This document shows, one piece after another, positions 9,802-19,242 of a DNA stretch of 64,000 nucleotides; within the stretch, counting starts at the first letter, position 1, and each line of letters starts with the position of its first letter. The position numbers and the translations under genes were made by a program. This stretch comes from a bacterium. Lineage in GTDB: Bacteria > Krumholzibacteriota > Krumholzibacteriia > LZORAL124-64-63. The stretch lies in assembly GCA_024223715.1 (NCBI GenBank), contig JAAEOA010000321.1:1-64000 (forward strand), given 5' to 3'. A model generated the notes under the pieces. The model did not search any database. It was not told the DNA's origin and saw only the letters and a list, made by a program, of their open reading frames with translations.

Positions 9802-10869
9802 ATGAAAAAGGCCATCTTCATCACATTGCTTCTTATTTCCCGTCTCACCGGGCTGGACTTTTGTGTGCATTCTGCTTTGGCTTTGCCGGAATCCGGGCTT
9901 CTTATTCCCCTGCAAACCGATTATCCGGATACTCTGGCCTCAGGCACCATTCAACAGCTAGGCTTCTTTCCGGAATTACCAGATTTAACAAAAGTTTGGT
10001 TTGAAAATGCCCCTTGGGGCGGAGTGATTGCCCACCTGGAACTGAAATCATCGCCCGCCGAGCCGGTGATTCTCCGTGAGCGAAGCCTTTCAGGATCTCG
10101 TTGGCAAAAAATGCAACGACGGGCCGCCCAACTTTCCTCAGGAGTGCCTCTGACGAGCGATTCCGATGCTTTTTCGTCGCCGGTGGCTGCCGCTGATACC
10201 ACTTTCAACCGAGTGCGTACCTGGCCTGAAGTTCCCCCTCGCAATCGCCACTTGCCCGCTGGTCTCGATGAATATTCAGCTCCCCGGTATCCAGATGTGG
10301 CTGGGAAATGGCTTCTTTCCGGCGGTGTGGGCTACCAGCACAACATTTCATCTTACAGCGACTATTTCACACCCATGGCCCATTTTCAAATGCAGTTCGC
10401 CCGGGGATTCAATAGCAAGGTCATTGCTTACAGCGGGTTTTCCGTTGGTCTGGGTGCTTTGCCCTCGGATCTGGAAGGTCTGGTGGGGGAAGGTCACAGC
10501 AGTAACTACTCGGCAATGCTGGGCCTGCTGCTGCGCCTGCCCGTCAAGGATAGAACCAGTGTTTACGCAGGAGCTCAAAGCGGGTATTTTCGACGTTCCC
10601 TTCAATGGGGCGGTATTTACACCGATCCGGAAACCGGTGAAGGTTACGATGGCTATGCCCGGGAAAATGGTGGATTGGGTTTTTTGGTGGAAGTTGGCTT
10701 ATGGTTGCAAAAAAGCCATAGCCGCAAATCCCGCTTTCTGGATTTCAGTTTAGGACTGAAATGGGGACCGGCCGACTCCTGGGAAGATACGGGCCAGGAT
10801 GTTCATTTCTCGGCAGAGGGAAACGATACCTGGCTGATGCTCACTTTCCGTTTTTGGGATCAGATTTGA
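9802..10869 (+). CDS. Probable outer-membrane beta-barrel protein
   Basis: A 355-residue protein with a signal peptide (MKKAIFITLLLISRLTG..., cleaved near ALA-LPES). The second half alternates polar and hydrophobic residues with aromatic girdles (for example KWLLSGGVGYQH, FQMQFARGFNS, FLDFSLGLKWG) and ends LMLTFRFWDQI, a typical last barrel strand. The middle region (about residues 70-170) is proline-rich and probably periplasmic. The open frame starts at 9760, but ATG 9802 gives the proper signal peptide. It is followed 13 bases later by a metallo-hydrolase gene and may share a transcript. Substrate unknown. Confidence 0.7.
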   Translation: MKKAIFITLLLISRLTGLDFCVHSALALPESGLLIPLQTDYPDTLASGTIQQLGFFPELPDLTKVWFENAPWGGVIAHLELKSSPAEPVILRERSLSGSRWQKMQRRAAQLSSGVPLTSDSDAFSSPVAAADTTFNRVRTWPEVPPRNRHLPAGLDEYSAPRYPDVAGKWLLSGGVGYQHNISSYSDYFTPMAHFQMQFARGFNSKVIAYSGFSVGLGALPSDLEGLVGEGHSSNYSAMLGLLLRLPVKDRTSVYAGAQSGYFRRSLQWGGIYTDPETGEGYDGYARENGGLGFLVEVGLWLQKSHSRKSRFLDFSLGLKWGPADSWEDTGQDVHFSAEGNDTWLMLTFRFWDQI

Positions 10870-10882
10870 ACAAAGGATTGTC

Positions 10883-11584
10883 ATGACCAACAACCACAAG
10901 GTTCACGACCACAGCGACCGGAATATGGTTTTCCTGCAACTGGAACTCGGGGGTGATCGAAATTTCTGTTATCTGATTGGTGATCGGCAGTCCGGTGAAG
11001 CGGTGGCCATTGACCCCGGTTTCGATGCCGACAGCTTCAACGACATTGCCAAAGACCGTGGTTTGACCATCAAGCACATTCTTATCACTCATGGTCATTC
11101 TGATCACCGGGACCAGGCCGATACTCTGGTGCAATTGACCGATGCCGAGCTTTGGGCCGGTGCCGCCGATGAAGTTCCCGGAGCTTCAGATCTTGGAGAT
11201 GAACAGGAATTCACTCTGGGAGAATCATCGGTCAAAGCTTTGGCCACACCGGGGCACTCTGCAGGGCACTATTGTTTTCTGAGCCATGGGAAACTGGTCA
11301 CCGGCGATTTGCTTTTTTGTGGAAAAATCGGAGGCACCGGTTCCTACTTCCCCGGATCCTCGCCCGAGCAGCAATTCAAGAGTCTGGCCAGAATGATGAA
11401 ACTTCCTGATGAAACCCTCGTCTTTCCGGGACACGATTATTTTGGAGGCGAAGGATACATGCCTCATTCGTCTATCGGATTCGAAAAATCGAACAACCCG
11501 TTTTTAACGGCCCAGGATTTTGATGCCTTCTGTTATTTGAAGGATCACTGGGCGGATTATAAGAAGGAGCATGGAGTCCGGTGA
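10883..11584 (+). CDS. Metallo-beta-lactamase-fold hydrolase (glyoxalase II-like)
   Basis: A 233-residue cytoplasmic metallo-hydrolase. The metal-binding motif is THGHSDH (His70, His72, Asp74, His75), followed by His125 in TPGHSAGHY, Asp142 in TGDLLF and His184 in FPGHDY. This set matches the hydroxyacylglutathione hydrolase / persulfide dioxygenase branch of the family; the exact substrate (thioester or persulfide) cannot be read from the sequence. ATG 10883 has AAAGGA six bases upstream. The stop codon overlaps the start of the phosphatase gene (GTGA at 11581-11584), which implies translational coupling. Confidence 0.88.
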   Translation: MTNNHKVHDHSDRNMVFLQLELGGDRNFCYLIGDRQSGEAVAIDPGFDADSFNDIAKDRGLTIKHILITHGHSDHRDQADTLVQLTDAELWAGAADEVPGASDLGDEQEFTLGESSVKALATPGHSAGHYCFLSHGKLVTGDLLFCGKIGGTGSYFPGSSPEQQFKSLARMMKLPDETLVFPGHDYFGGEGYMPHSSIGFEKSNNPFLTAQDFDAFCYLKDHWADYKKEHGVR

Positions 11585-13884
11585 AAAAAGAAATTTCTCC
11601 CAAAGCAGGCCCTGCCTGGCGTTGCATTTGGATCAGTTTGATTATGTTGGCCGGTGTGGCCGTTCTTTCCAGTTTGAAACTGGGGGGAACTGACCAACCA
11701 ACAGAAATTGCAAGGATTTTAACCTCGGGTTTCATGTTTGCCAGCTGGCTGCTGATTATTCGATTCCTTTTGCTGGATACCTGGGGAAAGAAATTCTGGG
11801 GATTGATCCTTATTTTGACCCTTGTTTCCACGATTGCTTTTGGAAAAGCATCCATGGTGATGGGAATCGTTGCTTCTATTTTATTTCTTTTCAGCCGTCC
11901 TTTCAATTCCTGGCGGTTGGTTTCCCCTCAACGTCGGGCTGTTGGCTTTGGCCTGGGAATTCTGGCCCTCGTAGTCATTTTTGGAGCCACTGGCGTGTGG
12001 AGCACTGAAGCCGATGATCGGTCTTTGAACTGGCTGGACCGGCTGGGTGTTTTATCTCTTTCATCGCTCATGGCTTTCTGGTTTCTATCGTTATTCCACC
12101 TTGCGGTGCGCATGCGCCTGCACTTCTTGCGATTACGGGCAAAGCTCGCCGCCAGCGCCATTCTTATTGGCATGGTCCCTCTGGTTTTGGTGGCGGTGTT
12201 GGGATCCATGGCTTTTTTCTGGGGACTGGGTGGGGCCCGAGCCTTGCGCACAACCAATATTATTGAATCATGGCGCATGATGGCCGACCAGGGTACTGAT
12301 CTGGCCGGAGCTCCTTTTGATACCACTTTTGCCTGGCCAGACTCATCTTTTATTTTTGCCGACCCTTCTTTTGTTACGGTTGACCATCCTGAATGGGCGC
12401 CTGAACTGGCGACTATTTTAGGCAGTATTCCCAACGTGAAAACCAAAAGAGATACCACCGAATGGTACCTCATGGATCAGGAAATCTGGCTAATCCGCTT
12501 GAATAACGCAGGCCTTGAAAATGCACAACTTACCGGTTGGAAGCTGACAGATAAACCACTGTTGCATCTCTCCTATTTGACCAAAACCGGTGTGGAAGTC
12601 GGCGGAATTTCGACGCTTTTGGGAGGATCAGGAATTAACTTTAGTTCAGGAGGGGAAGACCAAAACAGTAATTATCCTTCGCGAAGGGTTTGTTATCGGC
12701 CCATTGAAAATGGAGGTGATTTCTGGAATATGTGGCGTTCTTTTGGCGTTTCTTTGTTCGCCCTTCAGGAATTACGGGAAGGAGAAATTACTCCTGGTCA
12801 TTTGGTCGTGAATCTGGCCGTAGGTTGGACCGATTTGAAAACCGAATTTCTGGAAGGCGATAACAACCTGAATCTGGTCATGTTTATTCTCCTGGCCACG
12901 GTGGGATTCCTCTTTCTGACCATAGAGATTTTTGCTTTTTTCTTTGGGGTTCGTATCACCGAAGGATTTGTTGGAGCCGTGCATGCCTTGCACAAGGGCA
13001 CCCGTGCTTTGGGTGAAGGCAACCTCGATGTAGTTATTGATATTCCAAACGAAGATGAATTTGGCGACCTGGCCGATAGCTTTAATGAAACAATTGTGGC
13101 CATCCGTCAGGGCCGTGAAGATGCTCTGGCCAAAGAACGCCTGACTCGTGAAATGGAGACTGCCCGGGGAATCCAAAATCGTCTCCTGCCCAGTGAAGAG
13201 CCCGCTCTAAGAGGATTCGAAGTTGCCGGCGCCAGCATTCCCAGCCGGGAAGTGGGCGGCGATTATTTTGATTTCCTTATACAGGATACCGACCGCATTG
13301 GTGTGGCCATTGGCGATGTTTCCGGTAAGGGTATGCCGGCGGCTTTGCTGATGAGTAATTTACAGGCCAGCTTGCACGGGCAGGTAATTCATCCGAGCAG
13401 CGTGGCCGAAGTGGTGGGTCTGGTGAACGACCTGATTGTTGCCTCCACCGACGCTCACATGTTTGCCACTTTCTTTTACGGGTTACTTGATACCCAGGCT
13501 GGCACTTTCACCAGCACCAACGCAGGTCACAACCCGCCCCTTCTTTTGAGAGCCGATGGCACTCTGGAAGAGCTGAAAACCGGTGGCCTGCTGCTGGGCA
13601 TGCTTTCTCAACAGGAATACAAACAGGAAACAGTGCAAATGAATCCTGGCGATGTCATCGTTTTGTATACCGATGGCATTACCGAAGCTGTGGGCCCGGC
13701 GGCTGATGAAGACGACATTGACGCCATGTTTGGTGAAGAAGCTCTCGAAGAGGTTGTCCGACGCAGCAGCCAAATGCCAGCAACCGGAATCAAAGAATCC
13801 ATCTTGACCGCAGTTTCTCAACACACCGAAGGTGTGGCCCAGTCAGATGACATCACTTTGGTGGTTATTCGCCGCCAAGATTGA
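11581..13884 (+). CDS. Membrane-bound SpoIIE/RsbU-type serine phosphatase with HAMP domain
   Basis: A 767-residue PP2C-like protein phosphatase. The N-terminal half has several membrane segments (roughly residues 17-165 and 190-225), an extracytoplasmic sensor region (about 230-420) and another membrane helix near 430-455. A HAMP linker follows (about 455-520), then the SpoIIE phosphatase domain with EVGGDYFDF, GDVSGKGMPAALLMS and a C-terminal SDDITLVVIRR. Family members dephosphorylate anti-sigma-factor antagonists in partner-switching stress pathways. No antagonist, kinase or sigma factor gene is next to it, so the partner is unknown. GTG 11581 starts inside the stop of the preceding hydrolase gene, which argues for co-expression. 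Confidence 0.88.
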   Translation: MKKEISPKAGPAWRCIWISLIMLAGVAVLSSLKLGGTDQPTEIARILTSGFMFASWLLIIRFLLLDTWGKKFWGLILILTLVSTIAFGKASMVMGIVASILFLFSRPFNSWRLVSPQRRAVGFGLGILALVVIFGATGVWSTEADDRSLNWLDRLGVLSLSSLMAFWFLSLFHLAVRMRLHFLRLRAKLAASAILIGMVPLVLVAVLGSMAFFWGLGGARALRTTNIIESWRMMADQGTDLAGAPFDTTFAWPDSSFIFADPSFVTVDHPEWAPELATILGSIPNVKTKRDTTEWYLMDQEIWLIRLNNAGLENAQLTGWKLTDKPLLHLSYLTKTGVEVGGISTLLGGSGINFSSGGEDQNSNYPSRRVCYRPIENGGDFWNMWRSFGVSLFALQELREGEITPGHLVVNLAVGWTDLKTEFLEGDNNLNLVMFILLATVGFLFLTIEIFAFFFGVRITEGFVGAVHALHKGTRALGEGNLDVVIDIPNEDEFGDLADSFNETIVAIRQGREDALAKERLTREMETARGIQNRLLPSEEPALRGFEVAGASIPSREVGGDYFDFLIQDTDRIGVAIGDVSGKGMPAALLMSNLQASLHGQVIHPSSVAEVVGLVNDLIVASTDAHMFATFFYGLLDTQAGTFTSTNAGHNPPLLLRADGTLEELKTGGLLLGMLSQQEYKQETVQMNPGDVIVLYTDGITEAVGPAADEDDIDAMFGEEALEEVVRRSSQMPATGIKESILTAVSQHTEGVAQSDDITLVVIRRQD

Positions 13885-13985
13885 CTCAGAGCACCTTTCA
13901 GATCATTAATCTGGAAAAGGCTATTCCAAAAGGGTATCTTTGGTACCCCGTAATAAATGAAACCGCACTTTAGAGGAGATGCGAC

Positions 13986-15455
13986 ATGCCCCAGTGGTTC
14001 CTGGATTTTTACCCCGTTCTGATTCTGCTTGCTGTGGTGGGAATCATAATGTTTCGCCTGCCTTCGGTTGATGTGGGCCATGACAAAGCATATCTGAGTC
14101 GCCGCATCACCAACTGGCTTCCTCTGGGGCTGACCTATGCTTTTTTATACATGGGACGCTACAACCTGAAGGTCAGCAAATACGCCTTCGGTGAGATGGC
14201 CAATGTTGATGGCACTCCTTTAATGGGTAACGCCGACTTCGGATATATTTTTGGTGTAGGCACCTTTGTTTATGGATTGTCCTTTCTTATCAACGGGCCT
14301 TTGACGGACCGCATGGGCGGACGTTTCTCCATTTTGACTGGTGCTTTGGGTGCTCTCATTCTTAATGCCATAATGGGGCTGGCCTCGTTATCTCTAATGC
14401 ATCATGGACCCTTGCATGAATATCTGGCGCAAAACTTTGTCCTGGTTTTCTCGGTGCTTTATGGTGCGAATATGTACTTCCAGAGTTTTGGCGCCGTGGC
14501 CATTGTGAAGGTTAACGCTCCCTGGTTCCACGTTCGCGAACGGGGTGTTTTTGGAGCCATCTTTGGAATTCTAATTTCCCTGGGTATTTATTTTGCCTTC
14601 GATATTGGCGGTATGGTTCTGAAAAACTTTGGACTTGAATGGGTGTTCTTTGTTCCGGCCATTATGCTCGCCATTTTCTGGGTTCTTGATTTCATGATGG
14701 TTCGCAATACTCCTGAAGAGGCGGGTCTTGGCAGTTTTAATACTGGTGACGCTACCAGTGGCGATGAAGGTCCCCCTCTGGGCGCCATCGCGGTCTTCAA
14801 AAAAATGCTCACCAATCCCATCATTCTCACTATTGCCGGTGTTGAATTCTGCAGTGGCTTTTTGCGACAGGCTATTATGCAATGGTACGGTTCGTTTGCT
14901 AAACAAACCGACGCAGTGCTGGGCCTGAAACACAGCTTTGTGAATGAGAACTGGGGCATGCTGCTCTGTATTGCCGGTATTACTGGCGGTGTGTTTGCCG
15001 GGACCATCAGCGATCATCTCTTCCAATCGCGCCGGGGACCGGTTGCCGGTGTGTTGTACGGCATCATGCTGGTTTGCTCCATTGTGCTGGCCTTCACCTA
15101 CACAACACCTATTGTCGGCTTCCTGGTCATCTTTATGTCCATGGCCGTTATTGGTGTTCACGGCATGCTTTCGGGCACAGCCAGTATGGATTTTGGCGGC
15201 TCAAAAAATGTGGGAATTGCTGTTGGTATCATTGATGGGTTTGTCTATCTGGGCACCTTCGTTATGTCCATCACCTATTCCATAGTCCTGCCTAAAATGC
15301 AATTGAACGATGCTGGTGATTTGATTGGACCAGCCACCGACCCTGCCAATTGGAAAGCCTGGCCTCTGGCCATGATTCCACTGGCAGCCATAGGCTTGAT
15401 TTTGGCGACCCGGCTGTGGAACGCCAAACCCAAGCCTAAAACAAAGTCTGCTTAA
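13986..15455 (+). CDS. MFS transporter, organophosphate:phosphate antiporter (GlpT/UhpT)-like
   Basis: A 489-residue inner-membrane protein with about 12 hydrophobic helices. The segment MGRYNLKVSKYAF resembles the R-Y-N-x-x motif after the first helix of OPA transporters, and GPLTDRMGGR is the MFS loop 2-3 signature. OPA transporters exchange sugar phosphates or glycerol phosphate for phosphate. The substrate here is not determinable. ATG 13986 has AGAGGAG eight bases upstream. It is followed by a hairpin and a TonB-dependent receptor 56 bases downstream, in the same direction, so the two may act on related substrates. Confidence 0.8.
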   Translation: MPQWFLDFYPVLILLAVVGIIMFRLPSVDVGHDKAYLSRRITNWLPLGLTYAFLYMGRYNLKVSKYAFGEMANVDGTPLMGNADFGYIFGVGTFVYGLSFLINGPLTDRMGGRFSILTGALGALILNAIMGLASLSLMHHGPLHEYLAQNFVLVFSVLYGANMYFQSFGAVAIVKVNAPWFHVRERGVFGAIFGILISLGIYFAFDIGGMVLKNFGLEWVFFVPAIMLAIFWVLDFMMVRNTPEEAGLGSFNTGDATSGDEGPPLGAIAVFKKMLTNPIILTIAGVEFCSGFLRQAIMQWYGSFAKQTDAVLGLKHSFVNENWGMLLCIAGITGGVFAGTISDHLFQSRRGPVAGVLYGIMLVCSIVLAFTYTTPIVGFLVIFMSMAVIGVHGMLSGTASMDFGGSKNVGIAVGIIDGFVYLGTFVMSITYSIVLPKMQLNDAGDLIGPATDPANWKAWPLAMIPLAAIGLILATRLWNAKPKPKTKSA

Positions 15456-15469
15456 AACGCAAAAAAATC

Positions 15470-15496
15470 GCCTGATTTGCCATGCACAAATCAGGC
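15470..15496. terminator. Hairpin between transporter and receptor genes
   Basis: A perfect 10-bp stem, GCCTGATTTG (15470-15479) and CAAATCAGGC (15487-15496), with a 7-base loop. On the plus strand no T run follows. On the minus strand it is followed by seven T residues (15461-15467 complemented), so it looks like a terminator for transcription coming from the right. On the plus strand it lies just before the receptor start and could act on read-through or translation. Confidence 0.5.
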
Positions 15497-15511
15497 TGAA
15501 TGGAATCGCCC

Positions 15512-17443
15512 ATGCTCTGTTCGAATAATACGATCTTTGGGGCAGCCGTTGTGGTTGCCCTGCTGTTATTTCTTCCAATTTCGGGTTTTGCTCAGGAAGC
15601 GGAAGAACCGTCCTTCATTGTTATTGGCGGCGATACTCTGTCTTTAGCTGTTCCTTTGGAAGTTATCGGCTCAATGGTCCCGGCTGCCTTGCCCGGTGTG
15701 GTGCGAACCATGGACATGCTCGATTCTTCCGATTTGGCCACACTTCCAGGCCGCAGCATGGCCGAGCAATTGCAAACCGTGCCAGCAGTTGTAGTCAGCC
15801 AGCGCCAGCAATACGGAGTCCAGTCCGATTTGAGCATTCGCGGGTCCTCTTTCGAACAGGTTCTGATGCTCATGGACGGCTACGATATGAGCGACCCTCA
15901 AACCGGACATCATCTGATGAATTTACCAGTAGGACAGTTCGATATTGAACGCCTGGAAATTCTCCCGGGCCACGGTTCTTCTCTTTACGGATCGGGTGCG
16001 TTTGGCGGTACGGTAAATGTGGTGACCAAGCGCCCGGGGCAGGAAAATTCAGGCCGAGCCTGGCTCATGGGTGGCGGTCAGGGAACTTGGGGAATGCAAG
16101 CCAGTGGCGATGTTGTGGTTACGGAAAATGATGCGGCCCGATTCAGTGTCGAACATTTGCAAACCGATGGTTACGATGTCCTTCAGGATGATGGCAGCGA
16201 AGCCTGGGGCGGTAACGATGCCGACAACTGGAGTGGTACGGGCAGGGTTATTCATCAATTCGAAAAAGGCGAAGCTGATGTTCAGTTTGGTTATGCCGAC
16301 CGCCAGTTTGGTGCTCTCGGATTCTACGCACCTTACCCGAGCTGGGAAGAAACCAAGACCGGTTTTGTAGCCGCCCGGGTTAATCATCCAGTCACTGAAA
16401 AAATCACCATCGAACCCCGGGTTTTTTACCGCCGGCATGAAGACAAATTTGTACTTTTCCGCGACGATGCCGATGCCTATACCAACAATCATCTGACGCG
16501 AAAAGCAGGCGCCGATGTGCGTGGAATAATGGATCTTGGTGGACGCAATACTCTGGCTATGGGAGTGCATGGAGTTTACGAGGACATTGACAGCCAGGGA
16601 ATTCGCGGGGGCGTTGAAGGCCCGGCTATGGGCTATCATTTGCGCCGTCGTGCTTCGGTATCCGCTGAACTGGATAATAACGAAGGCCAGGCCCGTTGGC
16701 AGTTGGGGGGACGTCTCGATACCCGTGAAGGATTTAAGCCTCAGTTCAGCACCACCGGGGCCCTGAGTGTTGATTTGGCTGAGGGATTTATTGCCCGGGG
16801 CAGCATTGGCACTGTGCACCGCATTCCTACTTTTACCGAACTTTATTACAGCAGTCCTTCAGATCTGGGCGACCCTGGCCTGGAATCGGAAAGCGGATGG
16901 TCCTGGGATTTGGGTTGTGAATGGTTCAGCGGCCCGTGGTACGGTCATGTATCATGGTTCCAGCGACATGAAGAGGAACTCATTGAATGGGCGCGCCCGG
17001 TGGGTTCGGGTCAACCCTGGCAGGCGATGAACATTGGCGAGGGTCGGGTTAACGGTCTGGAAAGTCGTTTTGCCTGGCAACATGGTGCTGGTCATGTTTT
17101 GTCAGTGGGATACACTCACATGGAGAAAGAAACGACTTTACCGGGGAACTATGAAGGCAAGTATTCCCTGCTGACTCCGAAGCATATTTTGCAGCTTCAG
17201 GGCACAGCTCAACTGGCCTGGGATTTGAGTTTCACTTTGGGTGGCCGGTATCTTGAACGGGAAGAAGGATTGGACGATTTCAGGGTGCAGTTTGTCTTGG
17301 ACAGTCGATTGGACTGGCGGCACGACAGTGGGTTGTTTGCCGGGGTTATGGCAACCAATTTGCTGGACCGGCGGTATGAAGAGATTCCTGGAGTGCAAAT
17401 GTCTGGGTTGTTGGTGACCGGGAGTGTGGGGGTTGAGTTCTGA
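15512..17443 (+). CDS. TonB-dependent outer-membrane receptor
   Basis: A 643-residue outer-membrane active transporter. It has a signal peptide (about residues 1-27, ending SGFA-Q), a plug domain with LQTVPAVVVSQRQ, SDLSIRGSSFEQVLMLMDGYDM and the LYGSGAFGGTVNVVTK end of the plug, then a 22-strand-type barrel ending in Phe (GSVGVEF). Size and plug resemble BtuB-like receptors for vitamin B12 or iron chelates; the ligand is not readable. ATG 15512 has GGAA six bases upstream; an in-frame ATG at 15500 is possible and sits right after a hairpin. There is no room for a cobalamin riboswitch in the 56-base gap. Confidence 0.9.
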   Translation: MLCSNNTIFGAAVVVALLLFLPISGFAQEAEEPSFIVIGGDTLSLAVPLEVIGSMVPAALPGVVRTMDMLDSSDLATLPGRSMAEQLQTVPAVVVSQRQQYGVQSDLSIRGSSFEQVLMLMDGYDMSDPQTGHHLMNLPVGQFDIERLEILPGHGSSLYGSGAFGGTVNVVTKRPGQENSGRAWLMGGGQGTWGMQASGDVVVTENDAARFSVEHLQTDGYDVLQDDGSEAWGGNDADNWSGTGRVIHQFEKGEADVQFGYADRQFGALGFYAPYPSWEETKTGFVAARVNHPVTEKITIEPRVFYRRHEDKFVLFRDDADAYTNNHLTRKAGADVRGIMDLGGRNTLAMGVHGVYEDIDSQGIRGGVEGPAMGYHLRRRASVSAELDNNEGQARWQLGGRLDTREGFKPQFSTTGALSVDLAEGFIARGSIGTVHRIPTFTELYYSSPSDLGDPGLESESGWSWDLGCEWFSGPWYGHVSWFQRHEEELIEWARPVGSGQPWQAMNIGEGRVNGLESRFAWQHGAGHVLSVGYTHMEKETTLPGNYEGKYSLLTPKHILQLQGTAQLAWDLSFTLGGRYLEREEGLDDFRVQFVLDSRLDWRHDSGLFAGVMATNLLDRRYEEIPGVQMSGLLVTGSVGVEF

Positions 17444-17613
17444 TCTGGCGGATCAGATAGGCATTCTACCGAAAATCCCTTAAATGAGTATTTTTGATAT
17501 TCAACCCACAGTAGCAAAGGATGACTTTCTTCTGCTGTGAAGAAACAGTTTTTCTGAAGATGCGGAGCACGGGATTTCCGACTTTTGACAATGGAAACGA
17601 CTCTGCTTCCTCA

Positions 17614-18987
17614 CTAAAAAATCTCCACCCGCATCCACTTCCCACTCTCAAACCGCAACCAAAAGACCAACCCCATCAACAGGTAACTGAACGACGCTCC
17701 AGTCCACGCTGATATTACGCTGCCGCCACTGCCGACAATCAAATACCAGGTCAATGGAACAAAGATCAACCACATAATAGCCAGGGTTGCCAGCATGGGA
17801 TAAAGCGTATCGCCCGCACCCTGCAAAACGCCGCTACCAAGCATGCGCAACCCATCAAAATACTGGAACACCGCCGCAGCAATGGCCAGACTTCCGCCAA
17901 GAGCCAAAACTTCCGGGTCATTAGTAAAAACCTTAAAAATATGATCCCGACTCAAAATGATTATTCCAGCCAGAACAATGGAATAATAACTACCCAGTTT
18001 ATAAGTCTGCCGGCCATATTCCCTGGCGACTTCAGGTTTGCCTTCACCAATCCAGTTGCCGGTCAAAACACTGGCCGCGGTAGTCAGTCCCCACAACGGC
18101 ATGAATGAAAATGACAACAGTTGAATTGTAATTTGACTCGATGCCAGAGCCACCGTTCCGGCAGTGCCCACAAAGATGGTGAACATCAGAAATCCGGACA
18201 TATCCAGAAATCCTTCTGCAGCAGCGGGAGCACCAATTTTAACCATTTTCTTCATGTCAGAAAACGAAGGTCTGCGAAAAATATGAATCCTGTATTTTTT
18301 CCGCAACCTGGGAGCCAGAGCCCAGGCCACCAAAGCCAGAGTGTTTACTGCCGTACCAATGGAAGTCCCAATAGCTGCCCCTTTAATACCCATGGCAGGC
18401 ATGGCCAGCCAGGTGCTTCCTGCGAATTGAAAACCCGTCCATCCAAAAATGAGCCAGACATCCAGCACCAGGTTTAAGCCGTTGCCAATAATGCCAGCAT
18501 ACATGGGCACTTTTACATCGCGGCGGCCTTGGAAGAAACCCAACATCGCGAAACCAGTCTGGGTGAAAATAGCACTCAAACTTCGCCATTTAATATACAC
18601 GTAAGTCAGTTCCTGAACTTCCTGCGGATTGTGGGTCCAGGGAATGAACAAATAGCTGAACCAGCCGGTTAACATCAAAAGTATTCCTGAAAAAATGGCG
18701 ATGTAAAGCCCTTGCCAGGTGAATGTTCCGACGGCCTCGTCGTCACCCCGCCCATGGGCCTGACTGACAAATGTCCCGGTAATTCGGCTGAGGTTATTAA
18801 ACAGACTGTAGGTGGCCCAGGTGAGCATGCCACCAAGGCCGGCAGCAGCCAGTGAGGCGCTGTTGACACGCCCGAGCATGGCTGTGTCCACGGTCCACAT
18901 TAAAGTCTGGCTCAGCATCGTCAGAATAGTGGGCGTAGCCAAGGCCATGATCTGGCGGCCATGGTGTACTTTGAAAATGGATTTCAT
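17614..18987 (-). CDS. MATE family efflux transporter
   Basis: A 457-residue inner-membrane exporter with 12 predicted helices in two related halves. Typical MATE features are TPTILTMLSQTLMWTVDTAMLGRV near the N-terminus, SLFNNLSRITGTFVSQAHGRGD, and the second-half counterpart LTGNWIGEGKPEVAREYGRQ. MATE proteins expel cationic drugs or other organic molecules in exchange for sodium or protons. The start at 18987 has only a weak, closely spaced ribosome site. It is divergent from aroA across about 250 bases that probably hold both promoters, and convergent with the TonB receptor gene. Confidence 0.9.
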   Translation of the reverse strand: MKSIFKVHHGRQIMALATPTILTMLSQTLMWTVDTAMLGRVNSASLAAAGLGGMLTWATYSLFNNLSRITGTFVSQAHGRGDDEAVGTFTWQGLYIAIFSGILLMLTGWFSYLFIPWTHNPQEVQELTYVYIKWRSLSAIFTQTGFAMLGFFQGRRDVKVPMYAGIIGNGLNLVLDVWLIFGWTGFQFAGSTWLAMPAMGIKGAAIGTSIGTAVNTLALVAWALAPRLRKKYRIHIFRRPSFSDMKKMVKIGAPAAAEGFLDMSGFLMFTIFVGTAGTVALASSQITIQLLSFSFMPLWGLTTAASVLTGNWIGEGKPEVAREYGRQTYKLGSYYSIVLAGIIILSRDHIFKVFTNDPEVLALGGSLAIAAAVFQYFDGLRMLGSGVLQGAGDTLYPMLATLAIMWLIFVPLTWYLIVGSGGSVISAWTGASFSYLLMGLVFWLRFESGKWMRVEIF

Positions 18988-19226
18988 ATTCCTGAAAATA
19001 GTTTAGCCTCCGACAAAACAGGTCTTTCCCGTACTGTAAAAAATCCTTAATTTGACTAGCGACTCCATTCGCGGATACTCTCAGGCGCTCCTGAGATGAA
19101 TTCCATAAATATTCCAGAAAATACACCGTCAGGAAACTCACAATGATGTTATCATATCAGGGCGATCCCGATTCCCTCGATGGCTGCTGATTCAGGCAAT
19201 CTGTGTCACCGAATTTGATTTTTACC

Positions 19227-19242
19227 AGGAGGCCCACCCCTG
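19227..19242 (+). promoter_or_regulatory. Shine-Dalgarno and CTG start of aroA
   Basis: AGGAGG at 19227-19232, a seven-base spacer, then CTG at 19240-19242. This is the only ideal ribosome site between the upstream in-frame stop (19216) and the conserved N-terminal strand of AroA, and it decides the start. Confidence 0.65.

Noticed and set aside
15456-15511. Cobalamin riboswitch before the TonB receptor
   Set aside because: The gap is only 56 bases, far too short, and holds just one simple hairpin.
16049-16819. Minus-strand ORF of 256 codons inside the TonB receptor gene
   Set aside because: It is an antisense shadow of a well-supported outer-membrane receptor.
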